Of a DNA stretch of 64,000 nt, positions 1 through 7,836 are shown piece by piece (position 1 is the stretch's first letter; every line of letters begins with the position of its first letter). The stretch spans positions 620,001 to 684,000 of the forward strand of contig NZ_CP062221.1 of assembly GCF_021590045.1 (NCBI RefSeq). The letters are read 5' to 3'. The notes under the pieces are model-generated. The model was not told the origin of the DNA. It made no database searches and was given only the letters and a program-made list of their open reading frames with translations. This DNA is from Cellulomonas palmilytica. GTDB taxonomy: Bacteria > Actinomycetota > Actinomycetes > Actinomycetales > Cellulomonadaceae. The position numbers and the translations under genes are program-made.

Positions 1-107
1 ACGAGCTCGTCGGCCCGACCCTCGTCGGCCCGGCGCTCGTCGGCCCGGCGCTCGTCGACCCGGCCCTCGTCGTGCCGTCGGTCCCGCCGCAGCTCCGCGC
101 GCGTCAT
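1..107 (-). CDS. 5' fragment of an unidentified charged protein
   Basis: The ATG at 105-107 overlaps the TGA of the upstream regulator (104-106), a typical ATGA coupling, and the reading frame stays open to the window edge. The 35 visible residues start MTRAELRRDRRHDEGR and then repeat a five-residue charged unit of the type RADE(R/G), encoded by an imperfect 15-bp DNA repeat. No domain can be recognised from this much sequence. It is the third cistron of a minus-strand operon after the membrane protein and the wHTH regulator. The start is supported only by the overlap and open frame; the rest lies outside the window. Confidence 0.5.
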   Translation of the reverse strand, partial: MTRAELRRDRRHDEGRVDERRADERRADEGRADEL

Positions 108-406
108 CGTCCGCTCCCCAGGAGCTCGCGCAGGCGCTGCGCGTAGACGTCGAACGCGAGGCGTCCGGCCGGGGTCAGCGCGACGTACGTCGCGGGCGAC
201 CGGCCCTCGTACGTCTTGGTGATGGTCACGTAACCCGCCTCCTCGAGGCGCCGCAGATGGGTGGACAGGTTCCCCGCGGTCATCTCCAGCAGCGCGCGCA
301 GGCGGGGGAACGCGATGCGGTCGCCGTCGCCGAGGCCCACGAGGGTCGCGACGACGCGCAGCCGCGCCGGGGCGTGGATCACGGGGTCGAGCTCGTCGTC
401 AGGCAC
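104..406 (-). CDS. winged-helix transcriptional regulator (MarR/ArsR-like)
   Basis: This is a 100-residue protein that is essentially one winged helix-turn-helix domain. The recognition helix region reads TAGNLSTHLRRLEEAGYV (about residues 43-60), followed by the wing ITKTYEGRSPATYVALTPAG, as in the short one-domain regulators that partner small membrane proteins. The start is a GTG at 404-406 that overlaps the end of the upstream membrane protein gene by 8 bp; its own stop overlaps the next gene. It probably binds DNA as a dimer and may control this operon, since GTTTG/CAAAC inverted repeats lie upstream at about 1080-1103. The ligand is unknown. Confidence 0.8.
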   Translation of the reverse strand: MPDDELDPVIHAPARLRVVATLVGLGDGDRIAFPRLRALLEMTAGNLSTHLRRLEEAGYVTITKTYEGRSPATYVALTPAGRLAFDVYAQRLRELLGSGR

Positions 407-1022
407 CGGCCCGCCCGTCCCGCACGCGCGTCACGAGCGCCGCGACGAGCATCCCGCCGCCGCCCGCGAGCGCGAGCACCGCGTACGAGTCGGGGATCCC
501 CGCGAACGCGCCGGCCGCACCTGCCAGGAGGATCCAGGCGCCGAGCGCGTACATCGCGATCGCGCGCCACATGAGGCCGCCGGCGATGTAGAGCAGGCCG
601 ACGACGAGCGCGGCGATCGCGTTGGCGGCGAGGCCGACGACCTCGCGCGAGGCGCCGGCGTTCGCGAGGGCGGCGACGATCACGCCCTGGCCGAGGAACC
701 CGAGGAACCACGACCAGCCGTACATCGCGCCCTGCTCGGCGCTGCGCCCGCGGATGCCGTGCGTGCGCCTGATGCAGTGCACCGCGGTGACGACCATCGC
801 GGCGACGATGACCGCGCCGGCGACGACCGCCGCCCACGCGGCCCAGGTGTCGTCGTCGCCGACCGAGAGCCACAGCAGGCCGTAGCCGAGCACCCAGGCG
901 GTGCCCCACACGCCGAACAGCAGCGGGGCGGACGGTTGCGTGCGGGCGGCGGCCGCACGCTGGTCCGCGATGATCGCGAGCGCCTCCTCGGTGCCCAGCG
1001 GTGCGCTCGTGTCGTCGTCCAT
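399..1022 (-). CDS. small multi-pass membrane protein
   Basis: This 207-residue protein has about six hydrophobic segments, including PLLFGVWGTAWVLGYGLLWL, a Val/Ala-rich segment near residue 75, and a long pair ending in YALGAWILLAGAAGAFAGI. The N-terminal 40 residues are hydrophilic. I chose the ATG at 1020-1022 because GAGGGG lies just upstream; the frame is open further but without a better site. No enzymatic motif is visible. Pairing with a one-domain wHTH regulator in an overlapping operon is common for uncharacterised actinobacterial membrane proteins. Function is unknown. Confidence 0.75.
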   Translation of the reverse strand: MDDDTSAPLGTEEALAIIADQRAAAARTQPSAPLLFGVWGTAWVLGYGLLWLSVGDDDTWAAWAAVVAGAVIVAAMVVTAVHCIRRTHGIRGRSAEQGAMYGWSWFLGFLGQGVIVAALANAGASREVVGLAANAIAALVVGLLYIAGGLMWRAIAMYALGAWILLAGAAGAFAGIPDSYAVLALAGGGGMLVAALVTRVRDGRAGA

Positions 1023-1079
1023 GGTGTCCCCCTCGGTGCGGCGGCGCGTCCCGTGGTCGGGTCGTCGGTCCGGCCGCGT

Positions 1080-1103
1080 GGTTTGTGGCGCAAACCAGTT
1101 TGC
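1080..1103. promoter_or_regulatory. candidate operator, GTTTG/CAAAC inverted repeats
   Basis: Three half-sites alternate in the divergent intergenic region: GGTTTG (1080-1085), CAAACC (1091-1096) and GTTTGC (1098-1103). They form two overlapping inverted repeats, one with the symmetric core GCAAAC-CA-GTTTGC. It lies about 60 bp upstream of the membrane protein start. Binding by the wHTH regulator encoded in that operon is an inference from position and symmetry. Confidence 0.4.
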
Positions 1104-1209
1104 ACACAATCGGACAATCGGCGCAAGACCCCCGCGCCCCACGCGCGGCCCGGCGCGCTCCGCACGCTCGCGGCGGGTCCCCCACGGGTCCAGCGGCTAC
1201 CGTGCCCCC

Positions 1210-2034
1210 ATGCCGCCCACGACCACCGACGGGGTGCCGGCCGGAGTGCCGGCGGGGACGCCGCCCGTCTCCGAGCGCGCGGTGCGGCGCCGCCTCACGG
1301 TCGAGATCTGGATCGTGCTCGGCCTGTCGCTCGGCCGCTCGGGCGTGTACGCGCTCGTCGCGATCCTCGACCGCATGACGGCCGGCCCGCCGCTCGCCGA
1401 CCAGAGCACGACCATCAACCCCCCGCTCAACGCACGCCCCTGGCTCGACGTCATCTACCAGGTGCTCTCCATCGGGTTCGCGCTCGTCCCCGTGGCGCTC
1501 GCGCTCTACCTGCTGTCCGCGAACGGCCGCTCCGCGACGCGGCGCATCGGCCTCACGTTCGCCCGGCCCTGGCGCGACCTCGGCGTCGGCGTCGGACTCG
1601 CCGCGCTCATCGGCCTGCCCGGCCTCGGCCTCTACGCCGTCGGGCGCGCCATCGGCATCACCGTGCAGGTCCAGCCGACGACGATCGACGACCACTGGTG
1701 GACCATCCCGCTGCTCATCGCGCTCGCGCTCAAGAACGCGCTGCTCGAGGAGGTCGTCGCCGTCGGCTACCTCATGGAACGGCTGCGCGAGCTGCGCTGG
1801 AGCGGCCCGCTCGTCGTCGTCACCAGCGCGCTCCTGCGCGGCTCCTACCACCTGTACCAGGGGTGGGGGCCGTTCTTCGGCAACGTCGTCATGGGCCTGG
1901 TGTTCGCCGAGTACTACCGCCGACGACGCCGCGTCATGCCGCTCGTCGTCGCGCACACCGTCATGGACCTCGTGGTGTTCGTCGGCTACGCGCTCGTCCC
2001 CGACGACTGGCTCGCGAGCGTCGGACTCGACTAG
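1210..2034 (+). CDS. CPBP-family intramembrane protease-like protein
   Basis: This 274-residue multi-pass membrane protein belongs to the CPBP (CAAX protease and bacteriocin-processing) superfamily. The first family motif is present as EEVVAVGYLMERL (about residues 179-191), the second as LRGSYHLYQGWGPFFGN with its histidine, and the third as VVAHTVMDL. The arginine usual in the EExxxR motif is replaced here, so catalytic activity is not certain. I chose the ATG at 1210 because it follows the low-complexity leader and begins a normal N-terminus; no strong ribosome site is seen. Its stop overlaps the stop of the convergent HdeD-like gene in the sequence CTAG. The substrate is unknown. Confidence 0.8.
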   Translation: MPPTTTDGVPAGVPAGTPPVSERAVRRRLTVEIWIVLGLSLGRSGVYALVAILDRMTAGPPLADQSTTINPPLNARPWLDVIYQVLSIGFALVPVALALYLLSANGRSATRRIGLTFARPWRDLGVGVGLAALIGLPGLGLYAVGRAIGITVQVQPTTIDDHWWTIPLLIALALKNALLEEVVAVGYLMERLRELRWSGPLVVVTSALLRGSYHLYQGWGPFFGNVVMGLVFAEYYRRRRRVMPLVVAHTVMDLVVFVGYALVPDDWLASVGLD

Positions 2035-2612
2035 CCCTCGAGGCGGCGCGACAGCGACCGCGCCGCGAACGCGCTCACGACGAGCAGCACACCGGCGACC
2101 AGCGCGAACACCCCGAACAGCACCATGCCCACCGCGAGCGACTGCTGCGGGTTGAACGCGAGCAGCAGACCGATCGCCAGGTTCACCAGACCGATCGCGA
2201 GCGCCGGGAACGAGGTGTCGTCGTCGTGCTTGCGCAGCACCACGGCCGCGACCACCCCCACGACCCCGACCACGAGGATCCACGCCGTCACCACGTAGAA
2301 CAGGACGAGCACGGTCGGCTTCGGCCACGACATCACGAGCACACCGAGCCCGATGACGACGAGCCCGACGAGGAGCTGCCAGCCCGTCGCGCCCGGCGGT
2401 CGCTCGATCAGCGCCTGCAGCACGAGCAGCACGCCGTCGACCACCGCGAACACGCCGATGGTCCACGCGACCGCCGCCAGCGTCTCCAGCGGGTGGAACA
2501 CCATCAGCAGGCCCAGCGCCAGCAGGACCACGCCCCGCAGCAGCGGCAGCCACCACACCCGGCGCAGGCTCGGGTCGACCCCACGGCGGTTCTCGACGAT
2601 CACGGTGCTCAC
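2031..2612 (-). CDS. HdeD-like (DUF308) membrane protein
   Basis: The 193-residue protein contains six short hydrophobic helices arranged as repeated pairs with Gly-rich turns, for example LPLLRGVVLLALGLLMVFHPL and LLVGLVVIGLGVLVMSWP. This is the layout of the HdeD/DUF308 family of small membrane proteins, some of which are linked to acid resistance. The GTG start at 2610-2612 has GGGAGGGGAGC upstream. The last codons converge on the CPBP gene with overlapping stops. It is monocistronic as far as can be seen. Function in this organism is unknown. Confidence 0.75.
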   Translation of the reverse strand: MSTVIVENRRGVDPSLRRVWWLPLLRGVVLLALGLLMVFHPLETLAAVAWTIGVFAVVDGVLLVLQALIERPPGATGWQLLVGLVVIGLGVLVMSWPKPTVLVLFYVVTAWILVVGVVGVVAAVVLRKHDDDTSFPALAIGLVNLAIGLLLAFNPQQSLAVGMVLFGVFALVAGVLLVVSAFAARSLSRRLEG

Positions 2613-2806
2613 GAGCGCTCCCCTCCCGTGGCGACGTGCGCCACGACCCTGGCCCACCACGTCGGCTCCGGCCCTGCCACCAGCCGGTCCACCTCGCCGG
2701 TCGCCCGCGACCGCCTTGTCGCCACCGTAGACCCGGACCCGGACGAATGCCGGACAACCGGCCCGAACCGCGGGGCGGCGGCCCGCCGCCGCCTAGACTC
2801 GCGGGT

Positions 2807-5617
2807 ATGTCTGCGCGGAAGTCGGCCGGGTCCGCGTCGTCGCGACCCGGCGCAGCGGCGGACGACCTCGTGACGCCGCTGCCCGTCGCGACCGCGCACG
2901 GCGCCGGTCGCGCGTCCGAGCCTGCCTCCCGCAACGGCCACGAGACCCCCGGCCCGTCACGCCCGCCCCAGCGGCCCGACCCCGCCGACGCCTCCGGGAC
3001 GACCGCCGACGACGACGCGCCCGAGGCCACCGACGACGCGCTGGGCCTGCCCGACCCCGACGACCACCGCGCCGCCCGGGCGCGCGCCGAGGCCGAGGCC
3101 GCGACCATCGTCGTCGACGACCAGCCCACGGTTCGCGTGCACCACCCCAGCGACCTGATCTCGACGATCCTGTCCGCGCTCGGTGTCGCGCTCGTCATGG
3201 TGCTCGCCACCTACGCGCAGCACACCACCACGGGCGTCGCCGAGGACGTGCAGGGGTTCGCGACGCTGCTGCGCCGGATCCTGTTCGTCCCCGTGCAGGT
3301 GCTCGAGGGCTTCGTGACGCTCGCCGTGCCGCTCGCGGTCGGCATCGAGCTCGCGCTGCGCCGGCTCGGGCGCCAGCTCGTCGAGGCGATCATCGCGGCG
3401 GTCCTCGCCGTCGCCGTCACCGCCGTCGTCGTCCTCGTCGTCCAGGGCGTCGGGTCCGACGAGCTCGTGCGCGGCCTGTCCGTACGGCTGGGCGGCTCGT
3501 GGGAGCTCACCATCCCCGCGTACGTCGCGATGCTCGCGAGCCTGCTCACCGTCAGCGGACCCCGCCAGCGCCGACGCACCGTGGCCTGGTCGTGGCGCGC
3601 CGTCTGGATCGCCGTGGGCGTGCTCCTCATCACCGCACAGGTCTCCCTCGCCGGGCTCGCGGTCGCGCTGCTGCTCGGTCGCCTGTGCGGGCTCGTCGTG
3701 CGGTACGTCTCCGGCGTGCGCAGCGAACGCGCGTACGGCGCGAGCCTGGTCGCGGGCGTGCGCCGCGCCGGGTACGAGCCCGTGCGGCTGCGCCGCATCG
3801 CCGCGGACGACGACCCGGAGCGCGACGACGACGACACCGGCGACGCCCGTGACGACGTCGCGGCCCGCGGCGCCGACGGCGAGCTCGACGGCCTGCACTC
3901 CGTCGCACCGCCCCCGGCACCCGACGACGCCGCGGCCCGCGCGCTCGTCCGCTCCACCGGCTACCGCACGTACGAGCTCACGACGCCCGAAGGACCGCGG
4001 CTCGACCTCGTCGTGATCGACGGCGACCGGCAGGTCGCCGGCATGGTGTCGCGCGTGTGGCGCTCCGTGCGCCTGCGCGGCATCGAGGGCCGGTCCGTGC
4101 AGTCGCTGCGCCAGACCGCCGAGCGCACCGCACTGCTCAGCTACGCCGCACGCGCCGCCGGCGTCCGCACCCCCGAGCTGCTGCGCGTCGCCGAGATCCA
4201 GGACTCCATGCTCCTGGTCCAGGCGCACCCCGGCACCGCCGTGCCGCTCACCGAGCTGCCCGACGAGGCGCTCACCGACGACGTGCTGCGCGAGATCTGG
4301 GCGCAGCTGCGCACCGCGCACGAGGCCGGCATCGCGCACCGCGCACTCACGTCCGACACCGTGCTCGTCGAGGACCTGCTCGGCACCCCGATCGTGTGGG
4401 TCGTCGGGTGGGAGAACGGCTACGTCGCGTCGTCCGAGCTCGCGCGCCGCATGGACCTCACGCAGATGCTCGCGCTGCTCGCCCTGCGCGTCGGCGTCGA
4501 GCGCGCGCTGCAGTCCGCCGCCGACTCGCTCGACGACGACGACGTCGCCGCCATCGGCCCGCTCCTGCAGGGCATCACGCTCCCCGAGCGCACCCGCACC
4601 CAGGTGCGCCGCCACCGCAAGGTGCTGTCCGACCTGCGCGACGCGATCGTCGCGCGCATCCCCGAGGCCGACGTCGAGCCGCAGCAGCTCGTACGGTTCG
4701 GTGCGCGCTCGATCCTCACGATCGTCCTGCCGATCCTCGTCGTCCTGCTGCTCGTCACGCGCATCAACATCGACCAGATCACGAGCGCGCTGTCGACCAG
4801 CGACTGGCGCTGGACCGCCATCGCGTTCGCACTCGGCCTGCTCACCATCGTCGGCGCCGGGCTCGCGCTCACCGCGTTCTCCCCCGTGCGCCTGCCGTTC
4901 TGGCGCACCCTGCAGGTCCAGGCCGCGTCCAACTTCGTCGCGCTCGCCGCACCCGCCGGCATCGGGCCCGCCGCGCTCAACCTGCGCATGCTCACCCGGC
5001 GCGGCGTCACCACGACCCTCGCCGCCGCGACCGTGACGATGGTGCAGGTCAGCCAGCTCGTCGTCACCATCGTCATGCTCGTCGTGCTGTCCGTGCTGTC
5101 CGGCGGCAGCAGCGGGTCCGCGCTGCCCGTCTCACCCGAGGTCCTGCTGATCGTCGGACTCGTCGCCGTGCTCGTCGCCGCGTCGCTCCTCGTGCCCAAG
5201 GTCCGGCAGTGGGTCATGGCGAAGATCCGCCCGACCCTGCGCCAGATCTGGCCGCGCCTCGTCGACATCCTCGGGCGGCCCTGGCGCCTCGCCGTCGCCG
5301 TCGCCGGGAACCTCATCATGACGCTCGGGTTCGTGCTCGCGTTCGACGCGTGCCTCGCCGCCTTCGGGCAGGAGGCGAGCCTCATCCAGGTCGCGATCAT
5401 CTACCTGACCGGCAACACCGCGGGTGCGCTCGTCCCGACCCCCGGCGGCATGGGCGCGATCGAGGCCGCGCTCGCCGCGTCGCTGTCCGCCGTGACCGGC
5501 ATCAACCCCGGTGTCGCGCTGTCCATCGCCGTGCTGTTCCGCGTCGTCACCTACTGGGTGCGCATCCCCATCGGCTGGGTCGCGATGCGCCACCTGCAGC
5601 GGGTCGGCGAGCTCTGA
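2807..5617 (+). CDS. LPG-synthase-type flippase-like membrane protein with kinase-like domain
   Basis: The 936-residue protein has a disordered acidic N-terminus (1-105), a first membrane block (about 110-305), a cytosolic kinase-like domain (about 380-620) and a C-terminal membrane block (about 635-930) typical of the lysylphosphatidylglycerol synthase/UPF0104 flippase-like domain, including the motif NTAGALVPTPGGMGAIEAAL. The kinase-like part retains HEAGIAHRALTSDTVLVED, but the usual HRD aspartate is replaced (HRA) and the DFG equivalent reads VGW, so it looks like a pseudokinase. The ATG at 2807 follows a hydrophilic, non-conserved leader. It may move or modify a lipid; the substrate cannot be read from the sequence. 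Confidence 0.75.
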   Translation: MSARKSAGSASSRPGAAADDLVTPLPVATAHGAGRASEPASRNGHETPGPSRPPQRPDPADASGTTADDDAPEATDDALGLPDPDDHRAARARAEAEAATIVVDDQPTVRVHHPSDLISTILSALGVALVMVLATYAQHTTTGVAEDVQGFATLLRRILFVPVQVLEGFVTLAVPLAVGIELALRRLGRQLVEAIIAAVLAVAVTAVVVLVVQGVGSDELVRGLSVRLGGSWELTIPAYVAMLASLLTVSGPRQRRRTVAWSWRAVWIAVGVLLITAQVSLAGLAVALLLGRLCGLVVRYVSGVRSERAYGASLVAGVRRAGYEPVRLRRIAADDDPERDDDDTGDARDDVAARGADGELDGLHSVAPPPAPDDAAARALVRSTGYRTYELTTPEGPRLDLVVIDGDRQVAGMVSRVWRSVRLRGIEGRSVQSLRQTAERTALLSYAARAAGVRTPELLRVAEIQDSMLLVQAHPGTAVPLTELPDEALTDDVLREIWAQLRTAHEAGIAHRALTSDTVLVEDLLGTPIVWVVGWENGYVASSELARRMDLTQMLALLALRVGVERALQSAADSLDDDDVAAIGPLLQGITLPERTRTQVRRHRKVLSDLRDAIVARIPEADVEPQQLVRFGARSILTIVLPILVVLLLVTRINIDQITSALSTSDWRWTAIAFALGLLTIVGAGLALTAFSPVRLPFWRTLQVQAASNFVALAAPAGIGPAALNLRMLTRRGVTTTLAAATVTMVQVSQLVVTIVMLVVLSVLSGGSSGSALPVSPEVLLIVGLVAVLVAASLLVPKVRQWVMAKIRPTLRQIWPRLVDILGRPWRLAVAVAGNLIMTLGFVLAFDACLAAFGQEASLIQVAIIYLTGNTAGALVPTPGGMGAIEAALAASLSAVTGINPGVALSIAVLFRVVTYWVRIPIGWVAMRHLQRVGEL

Positions 5618-5675
5618 GCCCACCGACCCGCCGCGGGTCGGGCGCCCTGCGTGATCGGGTCAGACCGAGACCGGG

Positions 5676-6056
5676 TCAGGCAGCCAGCGCCTTCGCCTTG
5701 AGCTGGGCGAACTCCTCGGGCGTGATCGCGCCCGAGTCCAGCAGGGCCTTGGCGTCCGCGATGTGGTCGGCGGGCGACTTCGCGCCCGCCACGTCACGGA
5801 TGTAGCTGTCGGTCTCGGCGCGCGCCTGCTCGATCCGACGGCCCTGCCGCTCCGCCATGCCCTTGCCCCGCGCGATGACGTACACGAGCGCCGTCAGGTA
5901 CGGGAAGAGCACCAGGAACAGGATCCACACGGCCTTGAGCCAGCCGCTGACCGCCGAGTCACGGAACAGGTCGCTCAGGATCTGGAACAGGATCACCAGG
6001 TACGCGAAGAAGAGGAACCACCACAGGAGAAGGAGTACCCATTGCCAGAAGTTCAT
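5676..6056 (-). CDS. membrane protein with PLDc_N-like and SHOCT segments
   Basis: The 126-residue protein starts MNFWQWVLLLLWWFLFFAYL, contains two transmembrane segments with the WILFLVLFPYLTALVYVIARGKGM pattern of the phospholipase-D N-terminal (cardiolipin-synthase-like) region, and ends in a short SHOCT domain (ADAKALLDSGAITPEEFAQLKAKAL). Such proteins are common small actinobacterial membrane proteins without catalytic residues. The ATG at 6054-6056 is preceded by GAAGGG. Its 3' end faces the flippase-like gene across 58 bp that include a short hairpin (5623-5641). Confidence 0.8.
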   Translation of the reverse strand: MNFWQWVLLLLWWFLFFAYLVILFQILSDLFRDSAVSGWLKAVWILFLVLFPYLTALVYVIARGKGMAERQGRRIEQARAETDSYIRDVAGAKSPADHIADAKALLDSGAITPEEFAQLKAKALAA

Positions 6057-6162
6057 GCCGCCACGCCCTTCGGAGGGTGAAAGCCCCACATCAGGGGCCG
6101 AACCCGACATTAGCGACGGGCGTACGGGACGTCTCGTCAGCGGGGCTCAGGCGTCCGGAGAT

Positions 6163-6202
6163 GACGAGAGCCGGCACGCATCGGCGCGTGCCGGCTCTCG
6201 TC
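6163..6202. terminator. 17-bp perfect hairpin terminator
   Basis: The arms 6163-6179 and 6186-6202 pair over 17 bp (GACGAGAGCCGGCACGC and its complement) around a 6-nt loop. It begins 10 nt after the stop of the 51-residue ORF on the minus strand. There is no U-tract, as is usual in high-GC actinobacteria. Confidence 0.75.
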
Positions 6203-6211
6203 GACGCAGGT

Positions 6212-6367
6212 TCAGGCGGCGGTGCGCTCGAGCTGCGTCGGGACGGTCGACAGACCCCCGCGGGTCGTGGCCAGCGCCGCCCACGCCTGGATGCGCACCA
6301 GGGGAGTGACGGGCTGGAGAGCGGGAGACTGCGAGGACTCGGCGGGGGGGAAGCCGGTCTGATCCAT
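6212..6367 (-). CDS. 51-residue protein downstream of a c-di-GMP riboswitch
   Basis: The ORF encodes 51 residues beginning MDQTGFPPAESSQSPALQPV and ending PTQLERTAA. It has no signal peptide, membrane segment or cysteine. Reality is supported by its context: a candidate promoter at 6584-6612, a class I cyclic-di-GMP riboswitch at 6377-6465, an AGGA ribosome site eight nucleotides before the ATG, and a strong hairpin directly after the stop. It appears to be the only gene of its transcript. Longer forms of the same frame would translate through the riboswitch and were rejected. I do not recognise the protein. It could be a small c-di-GMP-controlled effector or regulator. Confidence 0.6.
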   Translation of the reverse strand: MDQTGFPPAESSQSPALQPVTPLVRIQAWAALATTRGGLSTVPTQLERTAA

Positions 6368-6376
6368 CTGCGCGGT

Positions 6377-6465
6377 CCTGTCTGTTCGGTAGCCCGGCTG
6401 ACCGTCGAGGGTCCCGTGGCTTTGCGTCCCCTCCTCGCGGAGGGTTTGCCGTTGTCGCTGACAAG
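6377..6465 (-). promoter_or_regulatory. class I cyclic-di-GMP riboswitch (GEMM-I)
   Basis: On the minus strand the aptamer shows the family signatures in order: GGCAAACC, a CTCC-GCGA-GGAG stem with GNRA tetraloop, GGGACGCAAAGCC, a variable stem, and CAGCCGGGCTACCG. These match the well-known Vc2 aptamer closely. The G that contacts the ligand (equivalent to Vc2 G20; complement at 6449) is retained, which favours c-di-GMP over cGAMP. The outer helix P1 pairs CTTGTC (6460-6465) with GACAGG (6377-6382), and this 3' strand contains most of the AGGA ribosome site of the downstream ORF. Ligand-stabilised P1 would therefore be expected to hide the site, an OFF switch acting on translation (inference). 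Confidence 0.88.
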
Positions 6466-6583
6466 CAGGACGGTAGTTCAGGAGACCTTCCAGGGCCAAG
6501 TGCCCCGAACCGCGAAAATACGGGCACACCGATAAATCACCCGTTCGGCCTACGTCCGGCGGCTCAACTCGTCCGATTCGTCC

Positions 6584-6612
6584 GATATAGGCCCTGGTCC
6601 GGCCGGTGTCAC
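6584..6612 (-). promoter_or_regulatory. promoter of the riboswitch transcript
   Basis: Reading the minus strand, GTGACA (6607-6612) and TATATC (6584-6589) are separated by exactly 17 bp, matching the -35 and -10 of a housekeeping sigma promoter. The predicted start near 6577 leaves about 110 nt before the aptamer. A direct repeat of CGTCCGAT (6570-6577 and 6579-6586) overlaps the -10 and start site and may be an operator. Confidence 0.55.
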
Positions 6613-6686
6613 GTGTCGTGTTCGCGCGCACATGTGCGATCTCACAGGGCGCTCCGAGCGCCGTGAGGCGAGCGGGTCACTCCGGG

Positions 6687-7667
6687 TCACTCCGCGTCGA
6701 GCCACACGCGCGCCGGCGGCAGCAGCGCCTCGAGCTCGGGCCACAACGCGTCCGGCAGCGGACGCGCCGCCGCCTCGATCGTCGCCGTGACCCGCCCCGG
6801 CCGGCTCATCCCGACGACCGTCGAGGCGAACCGCTCGTCACGCAGCGAGAACTGCAACGCGGCCGTCGCGATGTCCGTGCCGTGCGCCGCGCACGCCTCA
6901 CGCATGCGCGCCGCCGCCTCCAGCACCTCCGGCGGCGCCGGCCGGTAGCCGTACGTCGTCGGTCCGCCCTGCTGCGCCGCGAGGATCCCGCCGCCGTACA
7001 CCGCCGCGTTGAGCACCCCCATGCCGCGCCCACGCGCCTGCTCGACCAACGGCCCCGCGCTGCGGTCCAGCAGCGTCCAGCGGTTGTGCACCAGCAGGAC
7101 GTCGAACACGCCGAGCTCCAGGTACCGCGCCATCTCCTGCACCCGACCGCCCGCGAGCCCGATCCGGCCGACCCGCCCGCTGTCCCGCAGCGCCACGAGC
7201 GTGTCCACCGCACCACCCGGCGCCGTCATCGCGTCGAAGTCGTGGAACTCCGGGTCGTGCAGGTGCACGAGCGGCAGCTCGTCCAACCCGAGGCGCCGAC
7301 GGCTCTCCTCGACCGACGCCCGCACCCGCGCACCCGAGTAGTCCGAACCGATCGGGTCGACCTTCGTGATCACGACGACACCCTCGGGCAGCCCGTCCGC
7401 GAGCCCGATCGCCGCACCGATCCGCCGCTCGCTCTCCCCGGCCGAGTAGCCGTTCGACGTGTCGATCGTGCGGATCGGCGAGTCGAACGCCGCGAGCACC
7501 GTCGCCACACCCTCCTCGGCGCTCACCTCACGGCCGAACAGTCCCGGCATGCTGCCGAGCGGACCGCCGCCCAACGTCACCGCCGACACCGTGAGGTCCG
7601 TGCCGGGCAGCGCGCGCAGCCAGCCCGGACCGCCGGGTGCGTACGTGGGTGAGGCAGGGGGCGTCAT
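6687..7667 (-). CDS. aldo/keto reductase
   Basis: This 326-residue protein has the features of the aldo/keto reductase (TIM barrel, NADPH-dependent) family: TLGGGPLGSM near the N-terminus, the catalytic aspartate-tyrosine region TIDTSNGYSAGESERRIGAAI (about residues 68-88), the lysine strand VVVITKVDP, and LPLVHLHDPE. The ATG at 7665-7667 has a perfect GGAGGACCAC upstream. It resembles the D-threo-aldose 1-dehydrogenase-like branch, but the substrate cannot be fixed from sequence. It is the downstream neighbour, on the same strand, of the penicillin-binding protein gene, 169 bp away, and probably has its own promoter. Confidence 0.85.
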   Translation of the reverse strand: MTPPASPTYAPGGPGWLRALPGTDLTVSAVTLGGGPLGSMPGLFGREVSAEEGVATVLAAFDSPIRTIDTSNGYSAGESERRIGAAIGLADGLPEGVVVITKVDPIGSDYSGARVRASVEESRRRLGLDELPLVHLHDPEFHDFDAMTAPGGAVDTLVALRDSGRVGRIGLAGGRVQEMARYLELGVFDVLLVHNRWTLLDRSAGPLVEQARGRGMGVLNAAVYGGGILAAQQGGPTTYGYRPAPPEVLEAAARMREACAAHGTDIATAALQFSLRDERFASTVVGMSRPGRVTATIEAAARPLPDALWPELEALLPPARVWLDAE

Positions 7668-7780
7668 GTGGTCCTCCGGTCGTGCGCGTCGCGGCGGGCG
7701 TCGAGGCTGCCCGCAGCGTGCCACCCGCCACGACGACGAGCGAGCCGGACACCCCGTCGACGACGAAGCCCGGCGACCGC

Positions 7781-7808
7781 GACGGCAGCAGGCCGAGCGA
7801 CCCGGCGG
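7781..7808. repeat. 28-bp intergenic copy of penicillin-binding protein coding sequence
   Basis: Positions 7781-7808 are identical to 8504-8531 inside the penicillin-binding protein gene, and the similarity continues with mismatches to about 7766. Translated on the minus strand the copy reads AGSLGLLPS, as in the gene. It lies in the 169-bp gap between that gene and the aldo/keto reductase, in the same orientation, and looks like a remnant of a local duplication. Confidence 0.6.
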
Positions 7809-7836
7809 CCCCGGCGCCGTCCGCCGGCGGTCCGGG

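Noticed and set aside
6563..6589. Possible plus-strand sigma-28-type promoter (CTCA ... TCCGATAT)
   Set aside because: The spacing is off the expected distance and no plus-strand gene follows; the minus-strand promoter with 17-bp spacing explains the region better.
6212..6631. A 139-codon version of the riboswitch-associated ORF
   Set aside because: It would translate through the aptamer and start at the promoter; the 51-codon form has the ribosome site and fits the riboswitch layout.
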